This document shows positions 50,351 through 59,103 of a stretch of DNA of 64,000 nucleotides, one piece after another. The first letter of the stretch is position 1. The number at the start of each line of letters is the position of its first letter. The stretch is taken from NCBI GenBank assembly GCA_002394395.1, contig DGTR01000037.1, forward strand, positions 13,944 through 77,943, written 5' to 3'. Both the position numbers and the translations under genes were made by a program. The notes under the pieces were generated by a model. The model worked only from the letters and a program-made list of their open reading frames with translations. It was not told the DNA's origin and searched no databases. The stretch comes from Bacteroidales bacterium UBA4331 (GTDB lineage Bacteria; Bacteroidota; Bacteroidia; Bacteroidales; Paludibacteraceae).

Positions 50351-50929
50351 ATGGCAAAGAAAGTCCCACAGATCAACGCCAGCTCCATGGCGGACATCTC
50401 GTTCCTGTTGCTGATTTTCTTCCTGGTGACCACATCTATGGATGTGAACCAGGGACTGGCTCGCCGTCTGCCTGCTCCTATTCCTCCTGATCAGAAAGTG
50501 GAGGACAAGGATATCAACAAACGCAACCTTCTGGTTGTCAAGATCAACTCCGCTAACCAGCTGATGGTGCAAGGCCAGTTGATGGATGTGAAGCAACTTC
50601 GAGAGAGAGCGAAAGAGTTCATCAAAAACGAGAATAACGCCGACTACTATCCGAAACTCGTAGAGGAAGATTTTGGAGCTCCATTCGGTATTATCAAATA
50701 TACCAAGGATCACGTCATCTCCGTTCAAAACGATGTGGATACTCAGTATCAGGCGTACCTCGATGTTCAGAACGAACTCGTAGCGGCGTATAACGAACTG
50801 CGTGAAGAATGCGCGCAGAAGTATTTCCACAAGAGTTACAACGAACTCGAAGAGGATCAACAGAAACAGATCCAAAAGATCTATCCTCAGAAGATTTCCG
50901 AGGCTGAACCTAAAAATTACGGTAATTGA
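50351..50929 (+). CDS. exbD: ExbD/TolR family protein (first)
   Basis: 192 residues. A cytoplasmic N-terminus (MAKKVPQINASSMADIS) leads into one membrane helix (FLLLIFFLVTTSM) holding the ExbD Asp (MADIS), then a periplasmic domain (RNLLVVKINSANQLMVQGQL) with a helical extension. Partner of ExbB in the TonB energising complex. Confidence 0.92.
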   Translation: MAKKVPQINASSMADISFLLLIFFLVTTSMDVNQGLARRLPAPIPPDQKVEDKDINKRNLLVVKINSANQLMVQGQLMDVKQLRERAKEFIKNENNADYYPKLVEEDFGAPFGIIKYTKDHVISVQNDVDTQYQAYLDVQNELVAAYNELREECAQKYFHKSYNELEEDQQKQIQKIYPQKISEAEPKNYGN

Positions 50930-50930
50930 T

Positions 50931-51401
50931 ATGGCTAAGATTCGTAGAAATGAGAAACGTGAGATGCCGGCGTTGAACACGTCGTCTCTCCCTGATATTA
51001 TCTTCATGCTGCTCTTCTTCTTCATGTCTGTTACGTCTATGAAAGAGGTCAGCTATAAGGTGCAGTTCAAGAACCCGCAGGCGACGGAGCTCACCAAACT
51101 GGAGAATAAATCCCTTGTGCGATACATCTACGTTGGTACCCCGACTGCTGAGTTTCGTAAGCAGTATGGTGCAGAGACTCGTATCCAACTCAACGACCAG
51201 TTCGCTGAGGTAAAGGAGATTGGCGAATATATCATTAACGAGCGTTCGTCTATGAAAGAGTCCGACCAAGGTATGATGACCGTCTCTATCAAGGCCGACA
51301 AGGAGACCAAGATGGGTGTCATTGCGGACATCAAACAGGAACTCCGTCGTGCGTACGCGCTGAAGATTAGTTATGCCGCTACCCAGCGTACAAGCTACTA
51401 A
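50931..51401 (+). CDS. exbD: ExbD/TolR family protein (second)
   Basis: 156 residues. REMPALNTSSLPDIIFMLLFFFM contains the single membrane helix with the conserved Asp, followed by a periplasmic domain (KADKETKMGVIADIKQELR). Starts 1 nt after the first exbD. Two ExbD paralogues in one operon is the common Bacteroidota form. Confidence 0.93.
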   Translation: MAKIRRNEKREMPALNTSSLPDIIFMLLFFFMSVTSMKEVSYKVQFKNPQATELTKLENKSLVRYIYVGTPTAEFRKQYGAETRIQLNDQFAEVKEIGEYIINERSSMKESDQGMMTVSIKADKETKMGVIADIKQELRRAYALKISYAATQRTSY

Positions 51402-51405
51402 TCCT

Positions 51406-52008
51406 ATGCGTACCGCCTTTGTGAATAGCAAAAGCCACTTCCGAGTGGCTTTTGCTGTACTTACCTCTCTGCTCATGGCCTGTTCAACGGCGCCTGACAG
51501 CGAAGAGAATGCAATACGAACGATGTGTATGGAGATAGCAGAACATTATCCCCAGGCGACGCTGCAAGACGTTTATAAGACTTGTTATCAGGACTTCTTC
51601 GGCGCTGAGCATTTATTGAAAGATACAGCCATGGCGCATAACTACCTCTTGTCTGAGATAGCGGCTTGCAAGGACGAGAATCTGAGCGCTATGCCGGATT
51701 ATGAGCCCACAGGTTTTCGTCATCGCTTCACGCGCGTGAACCTCTTGCTGATACATGCCGGGCAGTTAAGCGAGAGCGAACTATTCTCGCGTTTCGTAGA
51801 TGCTGCGGGGCAGAATAACGCCTATAGCGATAACTGGTCTGCCGAATGGCAGCAGATTGAGACGATTGCCTTGGAGATGCATCCTCAGTGGCAGGACTCC
51901 GCATTGCAGGCTGAGTTGCGTCACGCCGCGTCTGTCCCTTGCGCCGTACGTCATAGCGAAGCGTTCCGGAACGCTTACCATCCGCATTACCGCATCGTCC
52001 GTAAATAA
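51406..52008 (+). CDS. Lipoprotein of unknown function
   Basis: 200 residues. LTSLLMACST gives a lipobox (Cys near residue 26). Several His and Asp residues (HYPQATLQDVYKTCYQDFFG, GFRHRFTRVNLLLIHAG, the end RNAYHPHYRIV) are spread through an alpha-rich body. No family recognised. Follows exbD by 4 nt, so it is probably expressed with the TonB system. Confidence 0.75.
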   Translation: MRTAFVNSKSHFRVAFAVLTSLLMACSTAPDSEENAIRTMCMEIAEHYPQATLQDVYKTCYQDFFGAEHLLKDTAMAHNYLLSEIAACKDENLSAMPDYEPTGFRHRFTRVNLLLIHAGQLSESELFSRFVDAAGQNNAYSDNWSAEWQQIETIALEMHPQWQDSALQAELRHAASVPCAVRHSEAFRNAYHPHYRIVRK

Positions 52009-52050
52009 ATCCTAAATTTGAAATCATAAATCCTAAATCATAAATAAATA
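52005..52050 (+). repeat. AAATCCTAAAT phrase repeat
   Basis: Units AAATCCTAAATTTG, AAATCATAAATCCT, AAATCATAAATAAAT from the stop codon to the next start. Confidence 0.75.
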
Positions 52051-52051
52051 T

Positions 52052-53035
52052 ATGAAACATCTTACTCTCCTCAGCCTCTGCGCTGTTATCATTACTTCTT
52101 GTTCTTCCCCTAAAGCGCAAACGCCCGTTACAAACGACAAACCGGTGGTCTATATGACCAAGGATATTTCGCCTGAAGCGTTGATACGTATCTACGAAAC
52201 GCTGGGACGTCCGGCTGAGGGCCGCGTGGCGGTGAAGATCTCTACCGGCGAAGCAGGTGGGCATAACTACCTCAAGCCTGAACTAATCGAGCAGTTAGTA
52301 AAAAAAGTGAACGGTACGATCGTGGAGTGTAACACGGCCTATCCCGGCAAACGTAATACTTTTGATGCACACTGGCAAACCATCAAAGATCATGGCTTTC
52401 TGGATATAGCCAAGGTCGATCTGATGGACGAAGAGGGCGATATGCGTATCCCCGTACAAGACACGACGTGGATCAAATATGACATCGTCGGAAAGCACCT
52501 GGCGAACTACGATTTCATGATCAACCTCGCGCATTTCAAAGGCCATGCAATGGGCGGTTTTGGCGGTGTGCTCAAGAATCAGTCTATCGGTGTGGCTTCG
52601 GCTGCCGGAAAGGCCTATATCCACTCTGCCGGCGTTACGGACGATGTGGCTATCTGTTGGCAGAATATAGCCGAGCAGGACGCTTTTATTGAGTCCATGG
52701 CGGCGGCAGCGCAAGCGGTTCATGATTATTTCGGCAACGGCGAGCGCATCCTCTACATCAACGTGGCGAATAACCTCTCCGTAGATTGCGATTGCGACAG
52801 CCATCCGGCGGACCCGGAGATGAACGATATAGGCATCCTCGCTTCGCTGGATCCCGTGGCGTTGGATCAGGCTTGCGTGGATCTCGTGTTCCATTACCCA
52901 TCCAAAGAAGGCGATGACGCAGCTGCGCTCATCGAGCGCATCAACACGCGTCATGGAATTCATATTCTTGAGCACGCGGCGCAAATCGGCCTTGGCTCCC
53001 GCGAGTATCAGTTGGTCTCCTTGGACGAAAAATAA
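52052..53035 (+). CDS. DUF362-domain lipoprotein
   Basis: 327 residues. Signal and lipobox (LCAVIITSCSS). The DUF362 body includes GRVAVKISTGEAGGHNYLKPELI, GTIVECNTAYPGKRN, INLAHFKGHAMGGFGGVLKN and DPVALDQACVDLV. DUF362 proteins often accompany ferredoxin-like domains; none is seen here. Its role is unknown and it may act in the periplasm as a lipid-anchored protein. Confidence 0.87.
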   Translation: MKHLTLLSLCAVIITSCSSPKAQTPVTNDKPVVYMTKDISPEALIRIYETLGRPAEGRVAVKISTGEAGGHNYLKPELIEQLVKKVNGTIVECNTAYPGKRNTFDAHWQTIKDHGFLDIAKVDLMDEEGDMRIPVQDTTWIKYDIVGKHLANYDFMINLAHFKGHAMGGFGGVLKNQSIGVASAAGKAYIHSAGVTDDVAICWQNIAEQDAFIESMAAAAQAVHDYFGNGERILYINVANNLSVDCDCDSHPADPEMNDIGILASLDPVALDQACVDLVFHYPSKEGDDAAALIERINTRHGIHILEHAAQIGLGSREYQLVSLDEK

Positions 53036-53041
53036 CAGCCT

Positions 53042-54205
53042 ATGAAAGAGTTAAAATGCCCGAAGTGTGGGAATGTGTTTACTGTCGATGAGAGCGATTA
53101 TGTCGCTCTCCTGAGTCAGGTGAAGAACGCGGAGTTCGATGCAGAATTACAACGCCGTATCCACGAACTTGAGGAGAACCAGAAAGCCCGTCAGCAGGCA
53201 GAGCAGGCACGTCAGGCAGCCGAGCAGAAGACTGCACAAGCCCAGATTCAACTCCAACTCCAGACGCTCCAAGCCCGTTTGGATCAGGCTGAGCAGCAGA
53301 AGCAGTTAGCCGTGGCGCAAGTGCGTCAGCAGGCTACGGAGGCATACATGCGAAAAGAGCAGGAGCTGACGCAAGCCAAGACTCAGTGGGAAGCGGAACG
53401 CAAGGCGGCGCAAGAGCAGATAGCCTACTACAAGGAACTCAAGACGCGTCTCTCTACCAAGATGGTCGGCGAGACGCTGGAGATCCATTGCTCCACCCAG
53501 TTCAATCAACTCCTCCGGCCGCTCATGCCTTATGCCTATTTCGAGAAAGACAACGAGGTGGTCGAGGGAACGAAGGGTGATTTCGTCTTCCGGGACAAGT
53601 CCGAAGATGGGGTAGAGTATATCTCTATCATGTTTGAGATGAAGAACGAGAACGACGAGACGGCCACCAAGCACAAGAACGAGGACTTCCTTGCCAAACT
53701 GGATGCCGACCGGCGTAAGAAAGGCTGCGAGTACGCAGTCCTCGTCTCCATGCTTGAGCCCGAGAGTGAACTCTACAATGGCGGTATTGTCGATATGAGC
53801 CATCGCTTCGAGAAGATGTATGTCATCCGCCCGCAGTTCTTCATTCCGCTTATCACGCTCCTATGCCAGACCAGCAAGAAGAGCCTCGACGCCAAACGCG
53901 AACTGGCGTTAGTCAAGGCACAACAGGTCGATGTGACGAATTTTGAAGACAAACTGATGACCTTCAAGGACGCTTTCGGACGTAACGTTCGCCTCGCTAA
54001 CGAGCGTTTCTCCGATGCTATCGACGAGATCGACAAGACCATCGCTCATCTTCAGAAAGTGCGGGAGAACCTCGTCAAGTCCGGCGATAACCTCAACCTC
54101 GCGGATAAGAAACTGCAGGAGGTGACCATCAAACGTCTCACTGCCGGCAATCCCACCATGAAAGCCAAGTTCGACGAAGCTCGCGGCAACGACCCGGAGG
54201 AGTAA
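53042..54205 (+). CDS. DUF2130 protein
   Basis: 387 residues. N-terminal zinc-ribbon-like MKELKCPKCGNVFTV, a Gln/Ala-rich coiled coil (residues 45-130), then the DUF2130 domain with KGDFVFRD, ISIMFEMKNEN and ADRRKKGCEYAVLVSMLEPES, resembling a restriction-endonuclease-type fold (the E-x-K-type FEMKNE could be catalytic; inference). A cytoplasmic protein of unproven function, widespread in bacteria. Confidence 0.9.
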   Translation: MKELKCPKCGNVFTVDESDYVALLSQVKNAEFDAELQRRIHELEENQKARQQAEQARQAAEQKTAQAQIQLQLQTLQARLDQAEQQKQLAVAQVRQQATEAYMRKEQELTQAKTQWEAERKAAQEQIAYYKELKTRLSTKMVGETLEIHCSTQFNQLLRPLMPYAYFEKDNEVVEGTKGDFVFRDKSEDGVEYISIMFEMKNENDETATKHKNEDFLAKLDADRRKKGCEYAVLVSMLEPESELYNGGIVDMSHRFEKMYVIRPQFFIPLITLLCQTSKKSLDAKRELALVKAQQVDVTNFEDKLMTFKDAFGRNVRLANERFSDAIDEIDKTIAHLQKVRENLVKSGDNLNLADKKLQEVTIKRLTAGNPTMKAKFDEARGNDPEE

Positions 54206-54218
54206 AAAGTACTATAAA

Positions 54219-55148
54219 ATGCAACGTATCTGTGATTTCATAGCCAAATGGATGGGTGTGATCGTGCTGCTGGTAGCCGCACTAAGTCTTGTTGTGCCCT
54301 CTTTGCTCGCGTGGATCGGCACGTGGGTCATCAATCCGATGTTAGGCGTCATCATGTTCGGCATGGGGTTGACGCTCTCGGCGAATGACCTCAAGATCGT
54401 GCTGAGTCGTCCCAAAGATATCCTCATCGGTTGCCTCACGCAGTTCACCGTCATGCCGCTGCTGGCATGGGCTCTGACCAAGGTTTTCCCGCTTCCGCAA
54501 GAACTGGCGATAGGCGTCATCCTCGTCGGTTGCTGTCCGGGCGGAACGGCATCGAATGTGATCACTTATCTGGCCAAAGGCGACCTGGCTCTTTCTGTGG
54601 GCATGACGGCTGCATCCACTTTGCTTGCACCTATCCTGACGCCGCTTCTCGTCTGGCTGTTGGCGGGCACGATGGTCGATGTGCATACCACGGAAATGTT
54701 GCTCAGCATCGTCTATATCGTCATTCTGCCCATCGTCTGCGGACTGCTATGCCAGCGTTTCATACCCAAACTCACGCAAAGCGTCACGCCTTATCTGCCG
54801 GCGTTCTCGTCCCTCGCGGTTGCTCTTACTGTCGGCATCGTCGTGTCGCATAACGCCGACCGGCTGCTGACCGCAGGTATGCTCGTCGTGCTCGTGGTGA
54901 TGCTTCATAACCTCTTCGGACTCGGTATCGGCTATCTGGTCGGACAACTGTTGTGTCTGCCACGTCCGAAGAGCGTGGCGCTCAGTATAGAAGTCGGCAT
55001 GCAGAACTCCGGTTTGGCTACCTCGCTGGCGGTGATGCATTTTGCCGCTTTCCCCTTAGCTACCATTCCCGGCGCAGTCTTCAGTGTCTGGCATAACATC
55101 AGCGGCGCCATCATCGCACGTATCTATTCAAAAAACAACGCCTTATGA
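54219..55148 (+). CDS. Bile acid:sodium symporter family transporter
   Basis: 309 residues with about ten membrane segments. VIMFGMGLTLSANDLKIVLSRPKD, GVILVGCCPGGTASNVITYLAKGD and the late VEVGMQNSGLATSLAV-like block (SIEVGMQNSGLATSLAVMHF) are characteristic of the BASS family, including the paired Asn/Glu sodium-site regions. Probably carries an organic acid together with sodium. Confidence 0.93.
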   Translation: MQRICDFIAKWMGVIVLLVAALSLVVPSLLAWIGTWVINPMLGVIMFGMGLTLSANDLKIVLSRPKDILIGCLTQFTVMPLLAWALTKVFPLPQELAIGVILVGCCPGGTASNVITYLAKGDLALSVGMTAASTLLAPILTPLLVWLLAGTMVDVHTTEMLLSIVYIVILPIVCGLLCQRFIPKLTQSVTPYLPAFSSLAVALTVGIVVSHNADRLLTAGMLVVLVVMLHNLFGLGIGYLVGQLLCLPRPKSVALSIEVGMQNSGLATSLAVMHFAAFPLATIPGAVFSVWHNISGAIIARIYSKNNAL

Positions 55149-55762
55149 AACGCTCTTTACTGACTTTTTGGATAGCCCTCATGGCCTGCCTGACGATGCA
55201 GGCACAATACGTCGTGTCGGACAAGTACGACCTCTGGTTCGAGGATACCGACTACGAGATGACCACCCGCAAACCTGAATACTGCACGGAGCACTACCAG
55301 GACTTGCGGAATGGCTGCCACGTGCGTATCTCCGGCAGAAGGGTCTATATCTATCGCAACGGCTATTCTATTCTTTACGGCGACGAGATCAACCTGCTCT
55401 ACAACGGCTATTACCGCGTCCGTCGCGGCAGCACATGGTATCTCGCGGATGAAGACGGCGACCTCGTCAGCGGCATCTACGGCAAGGAGATATTGTATTA
55501 TCCGTTTGGATACGTGACCATTCAGCGTTCGGGAGGCTACTGGGACATCTACCATTGTTCGGGACGCAAAGTAGAAACCTATTCCTATGAGATTCCGCAA
55601 ATGTTCGGAAACGGCTATTTCTGTGTCAAGCAAGGTTCAAATTGGTATGCTGTGGACGCAAGCGGCGACAAGATCTCTGGCGTCTATGGCGACGATATCT
55701 TCCTCTTGAACGACGGTCGCTGGAAATGCATCCGCGGCAGCTATGTGCAATATGTAGAGTGA
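55145..55762 (+). CDS. Secreted WG-repeat-like protein
   Basis: 205 residues. Signal peptide (MKRSLLTFWIALMACLTMQA) and several Tyr/Gly-rich units of about 30 residues (YYRVRRGSTWYLADEDGDLV, YFCVKQGSNWYAVDASGDKI, RWKCIRGSYVQYV). They resemble WG/KWG beta repeats. Overlaps the transporter stop by 4 bp. Function unknown; a binding surface is plausible. Confidence 0.75.
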   Translation: MKRSLLTFWIALMACLTMQAQYVVSDKYDLWFEDTDYEMTTRKPEYCTEHYQDLRNGCHVRISGRRVYIYRNGYSILYGDEINLLYNGYYRVRRGSTWYLADEDGDLVSGIYGKEILYYPFGYVTIQRSGGYWDIYHCSGRKVETYSYEIPQMFGNGYFCVKQGSNWYAVDASGDKISGVYGDDIFLLNDGRWKCIRGSYVQYVE

Positions 55763-56044
55763 TTCTTCCGGCAATCCTGCCAAACGCCGCTCCTTCTCCG
55801 TCCATTTCGTCGGGATTTGATCCCGATATCTGCCCTGCCGACATCTGTCCTCGGTGTCCTGTGCCATCGGTGTCCTGTGCCCGCGAGTTCCGCGAGCGGA
55901 TTTCTCCCTTCGGATTTCTCCTGTCGATACCCCGATAACTCGATCTGTCGATTTCCCGGAAAACCCTAAATCTGCCTATTCTTGCCTAAATCGGCATATT
56001 TCTGCCTAAATCTGCCTATTCCGGCATATTTCTCCCCTAAAAAC
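55763..56044 (+). repeat. Phrase repeats in the spacer before the WYL island
   Basis: Three kinds adjoin: CATCTGTCCTCGGTGTCCTG and CATCGGTGTCCTGTGC (55838-55882); an ATATCG-family segment CGATAACTCGATCTGTCGAT (55932); and CCTAAATCTGCCTATT/CCTAAATCGGCATATT units (55966-56038). No gene in this 376-bp spacer. Confidence 0.7.
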
Positions 56045-56075
56045 TTGCATATTTGAAAAAAATGCACTAATTTTG
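56045..56075 (+). promoter_or_regulatory. Upstream promoter of the WYL gene
   Basis: TTGCATATTTG at 56045 and TAATTTTG at 56068. Confidence 0.75.
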
Positions 56076-56081
56076 CATCGA

Positions 56082-56116
56082 CTTTCATTTTGTGAAAGAA
56101 GAAAGTTGTACTTTTG
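56082..56116 (+). promoter_or_regulatory. Second promoter with palindromic operator (site 1)
   Basis: CTTTCATTTTGTGAAAG (56082-56098) is a palindrome occupying the -33 region of a TACTTTTG box at 56109. The same palindrome, one base different, lies at the same distance (27 nt) from TAGTTTTG at 58641. Likely operator for the adjacent WYL regulator (inference). Confidence 0.7.
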
Positions 56117-56138
56117 CAACGTCAAACGAAATCGCATT

Positions 56139-57050
56139 ATGAAGAAATCATCAACATCGTATCTCTTTGAGTGCTACATCTGGCTTGTAAACACTATCGC
56201 ACGCGGACCAATAACCCGTGCTGCCATAGATGATAAGTGGGCGCGTGCGTCCGTGAATGATTACAAAACGGATTCTATTCCGGAATGTACATTCCATCGC
56301 TGGCGCAATAATGTTGAACTGCTCTTCGATGTCACCATCAAATGCAATACGCACGGTGAGTACTACATTGAAGACGGTAACAACTTGCATAGCGATGATT
56401 GGCGCAATCGCATGTTCCAACTCTTTGCCATGAACTCGCTCATCAAAGACAGTAAGGAACTGCGTCATCGCATTTTGCATGAGCATGTTCCTTCCGGCGA
56501 GAAGTACCTCACAATGGTTGTAGAAGCCATGCGCGATGGCTGCGTCTTGGAAATGACTTACCAAGGCTTCGCGAAAACAGAGCCCTCAACGTTTATGGTA
56601 GAGCCTTATTGCTTGAAGATGTTTAAGCAGCGTTGGTATATGTTGGCTCATTCCGTTGGGAAGGATAAGACGCTCATTTATTCGCTCGACCGTATTCACG
56701 CTCTGGAGCCAACCACGCAGAAATTCCAACTGCCGAAGGACTTTGATGCGGAGTTCTATTTCCGCAACGTGTACGGAGTGAGCGGCATGGAAGATGAGCC
56801 GCAAGAGGTTGAAATCAAGATAGAGGCCTACCAAGCCAATTTCTTGCGCACGCTACCTTTGCATGCTTCTCAAACGGAGATTGAACGCCAAGAGCAGTAT
56901 TCCATTTTTAAATATAATATAGTGCCTTCGTTTGAGTTCAAGCAGGAATTACGCAAACATGGTTCTGTTTTAGAGGTGATAAAACCGCAATGGTTGCGTG
57001 ACGAATTCCGTAAGGACATAGAGTATCAACTTTCAAAATATCAAGACTAA
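56139..57050 (+). CDS. WYL-domain transcriptional regulator
   Basis: 303 residues. An N-terminal winged-helix region (residues 5-80: YLFECYIWLVNTIARGPITRAAI and CTFHRWRNNVELLFDVTI) precedes a WYL domain (residues 145-215) with MTYQGF, VEPYCLKMFKQRWYMLAHS and YSLDRI, and a C-terminal WCX-like part. WYL proteins bind nucleic-acid-type ligands and often control defence or DNA-damage genes. The stop overlaps the next ATG. The promoter has a palindrome that recurs at 58614, so autoregulation is likely. Confidence 0.9.
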   Translation: MKKSSTSYLFECYIWLVNTIARGPITRAAIDDKWARASVNDYKTDSIPECTFHRWRNNVELLFDVTIKCNTHGEYYIEDGNNLHSDDWRNRMFQLFAMNSLIKDSKELRHRILHEHVPSGEKYLTMVVEAMRDGCVLEMTYQGFAKTEPSTFMVEPYCLKMFKQRWYMLAHSVGKDKTLIYSLDRIHALEPTTQKFQLPKDFDAEFYFRNVYGVSGMEDEPQEVEIKIEAYQANFLRTLPLHASQTEIERQEQYSIFKYNIVPSFEFKQELRKHGSVLEVIKPQWLRDEFRKDIEYQLSKYQD

Positions 57051-57331
57051 TGGAAGCAACTATCGAAAACAAAGTTGCAGATATTTTGCAACGAATGGAA
57101 CGTTATCAGACGAGCGACCCGACCGAAAAAGAGCTACGCTCATTTAGCAAGGACTTGCTGTCGGTTCGTCGTACCTTGGATAAAATAGATACTGACCTCC
57201 GCAAAGGCTACTGGTATTATAACCAATTCTATGCCAGTTGGTGTGAGGCGCACAAAAATGAACGGCAGGCACGTGTTGAAGAATGGCACGCAAGCCGCCA
57301 GTTGGATATGTTTAACCCTCTAAATAATTAG
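57050..57331 (+). CDS. Small unknown protein of the WYL island
   Basis: 93 residues, predicted helical (ILQRMERYQTSDPTEKELRS, VRRTLDKIDTDLRKGYWYYN), soluble. Starts inside the stop codon of the WYL gene and precedes the next gene by 4 nt, so the three form one operon. No family recognised. Confidence 0.75.
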   Translation: MEATIENKVADILQRMERYQTSDPTEKELRSFSKDLLSVRRTLDKIDTDLRKGYWYYNQFYASWCEAHKNERQARVEEWHASRQLDMFNPLNN

Positions 57332-57335
57332 TAAT

Positions 57336-58148
57336 ATGGCAAAGACTATTAATCAACAACTAGATGAGTTATTTGATGGGTGGGAGAAAAATTTTCCAAA
57401 AGAACTCAAACAAAAATTCTGCCGTGATGGACTGATGCTTAGACCGTCAGGAGATGACGTGAATGGTTTATGGGAGAATGCCACACGCCGTGTAGTATTT
57501 CTGCTGAAAGACAAAAGTGACGATTCTTGTGATGATGTTCGCACATGGTTGACGACTGAAAAACCGATTGGCAAATGTAATCGCGAGCTTAAAGGGGATA
57601 AAGTAGGTCGAACTTGCTTTTTACCGAATATTGCACGTATGCTTTACGGATTATTAAATGTATCCTTAGACAACCTCTTGGGATTTGAGGAGGTGAATAA
57701 TTCAAAAATGCAAGAAGTTCGAGAAACATGGAATAAAGCACCTGTTGCTCTTGTGGAAACTAAAAAAAATGCAGGAGTTGAGACTGTTTCATATGGTGCA
57801 ATGAAGGAAGCCTTAAGTCGTGATAATTTGCCATTGCAGACGGAACTTAATATTCTTAAGCCAAATATTATAGTTTGTTGTGACGCAAAAGATTCTCAAT
57901 TTAAGTTTATAACAGATACTTATCTTAAAGGTAAGAAATGTGAACGTATTCTCAATGATTCAGTAGAGTATCAAGACGTGAAGCCATGCAGTATTTTCTA
58001 TTATCCAGAGGAGAAGGTTGCTGTGATAAAATCATACCATCCGACTAAAAGAGGAAAAAAGAATTGGATGGTATATGAACGGGTTGTATGTACTATGCGA
58101 GCTTTGCTGAAGAAATATCCTACACCTTTCGATAAAATCAACAAATAA
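57336..58148 (+). CDS. Unknown protein, possibly uracil-DNA-glycosylase-fold
   Basis: 270 residues, soluble, markedly A/T-rich coding sequence compared with the flanks. RRVVFLLKDKSDDSCDDVRTW, FLPNIARMLYGLL, LKPNIIVCCDAKDSQF and VAVIKSYHPTKRG occur in the order and spacing seen in glycosylase-fold proteins (first strand, interior, VCC strand, HP loop). The family call is only by eye and could be wrong. Operon context under a WYL regulator suggests a conditional or defence role. Confidence 0.6.
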   Translation: MAKTINQQLDELFDGWEKNFPKELKQKFCRDGLMLRPSGDDVNGLWENATRRVVFLLKDKSDDSCDDVRTWLTTEKPIGKCNRELKGDKVGRTCFLPNIARMLYGLLNVSLDNLLGFEEVNNSKMQEVRETWNKAPVALVETKKNAGVETVSYGAMKEALSRDNLPLQTELNILKPNIIVCCDAKDSQFKFITDTYLKGKKCERILNDSVEYQDVKPCSIFYYPEEKVAVIKSYHPTKRGKKNWMVYERVVCTMRALLKKYPTPFDKINK

Positions 58149-58157
58149 TATATAACT

Positions 58158-58604
58158 ATGGCAGTTAGTAAACTTATTTGGTATGAAGAACCATGGCTAA
58201 AGTGCATGGCTTCATTAGACCCATCATCACCGGGTGTTACGTTCGTTATCTACGACGAGAAAGGGAACGAGTTTGAGATTACCGCCCCACGTTACAGTTT
58301 CAATGTGAATCCGGCAGGCAGCTCACAACAGATGCGAGCAGGCAATAAAATTGTCCGTGTTGGAAATACTGAAATCGGGTATGTTAGCGACCGCGTTAAT
58401 AGGATCGGTCGAAACTATCTACAGTATAACGGCCTGTTATTGGTTAGAATTGGCACAATAGGTATAACTTATATGAGCACCAATATAGTCCAGATAGGTC
58501 GGACAAGGCTACAGTATAACGGGAAAAAGGTTGTCCGAGTTGGTAACGCTTCCGTTACTTATTCCGAAGATACAGTAATGAGAGTTGACGGAAATGTAAA
58601 ATAA
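58158..58604 (+). CDS. Unknown protein with short beta repeats
   Basis: 148 residues. From residue 60 on, units of about 20 residues recur (IVRVGNTEIGYVSDRVNRIG, NYLQYNGLLLVRIG, TRLQYNGKKVVRVG), suggesting a small beta-solenoid or a stack of hairpins. The N-terminal 55 residues (VTFVIYDEKGNEFEI) look like another beta domain. No family recognised. Last gene of the first WYL-island operon. Confidence 0.7.
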   Translation: MAVSKLIWYEEPWLKCMASLDPSSPGVTFVIYDEKGNEFEITAPRYSFNVNPAGSSQQMRAGNKIVRVGNTEIGYVSDRVNRIGRNYLQYNGLLLVRIGTIGITYMSTNIVQIGRTRLQYNGKKVVRVGNASVTYSEDTVMRVDGNVK

Positions 58605-58613
58605 TTTTCACTT

Positions 58614-58648
58614 CTTTCATCTTGTGAAAGTATAATGTAGTAGTTTTG
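58614..58648 (+). promoter_or_regulatory. Promoter with palindromic operator (site 2)
   Basis: CTTTCATCTTGTGAAAG (58614-58630) followed after 10 nt by TAGTTTTG (58641). Layout identical to site 1 before the WYL gene. Confidence 0.7.
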
Positions 58649-58708
58649 CAGCGTGATTCGGAAAAGCGGGTCACGCTGTAACTTTATTAACTGCTAAATA
58701 ATTACATT

Positions 58709-59101
58709 ATGGAATCACTTTGTGTTGCGGTTGATCCGTACTTGCCGGAAGGTAATACGCATTTTTTCCGTCCAAGCGACAAGTTTTATTTTGAACTGGA
58801 CTTATGGGAAACTGATTTTGAAGATCCAGAGGAAACAGCCCTCAAAATCGACGACCTCCGCTTTGCGCTCGAACGTGGCTTCGACTTGAAAAAGCACGTT
58901 ATGGACTACATGAACTCACTTCCGCTTGTTCCTGGGTATCAAGAACCCATACGCTCTGCTTTCAGGCGCTACATCAAGTTTATGCGTACAGGCATCGGTA
59001 AGTCCGAACGAGGCTATAGGGATATGATGGTAGACGCCCTTGGCACAGATGAAATGGTAGAACTTTTCTGCAAAGAGGTACTAACTTATAAAAGTCGATA
59101 A
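58709..59101 (+). CDS. Unknown acidic protein of the WYL island
   Basis: 130 residues, acidic at the N-terminus (YFELDLWETDFEDPEETALK) and helical later (IRSAFRRYIKFMRTGIGKSE). No signal or membrane segment. Preceded by operator site 2. Starts the second operon of the island. No family recognised. Confidence 0.7.
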   Translation: MESLCVAVDPYLPEGNTHFFRPSDKFYFELDLWETDFEDPEETALKIDDLRFALERGFDLKKHVMDYMNSLPLVPGYQEPIRSAFRRYIKFMRTGIGKSERGYRDMMVDALGTDEMVELFCKEVLTYKSR

Positions 59102-59103
59102 GT

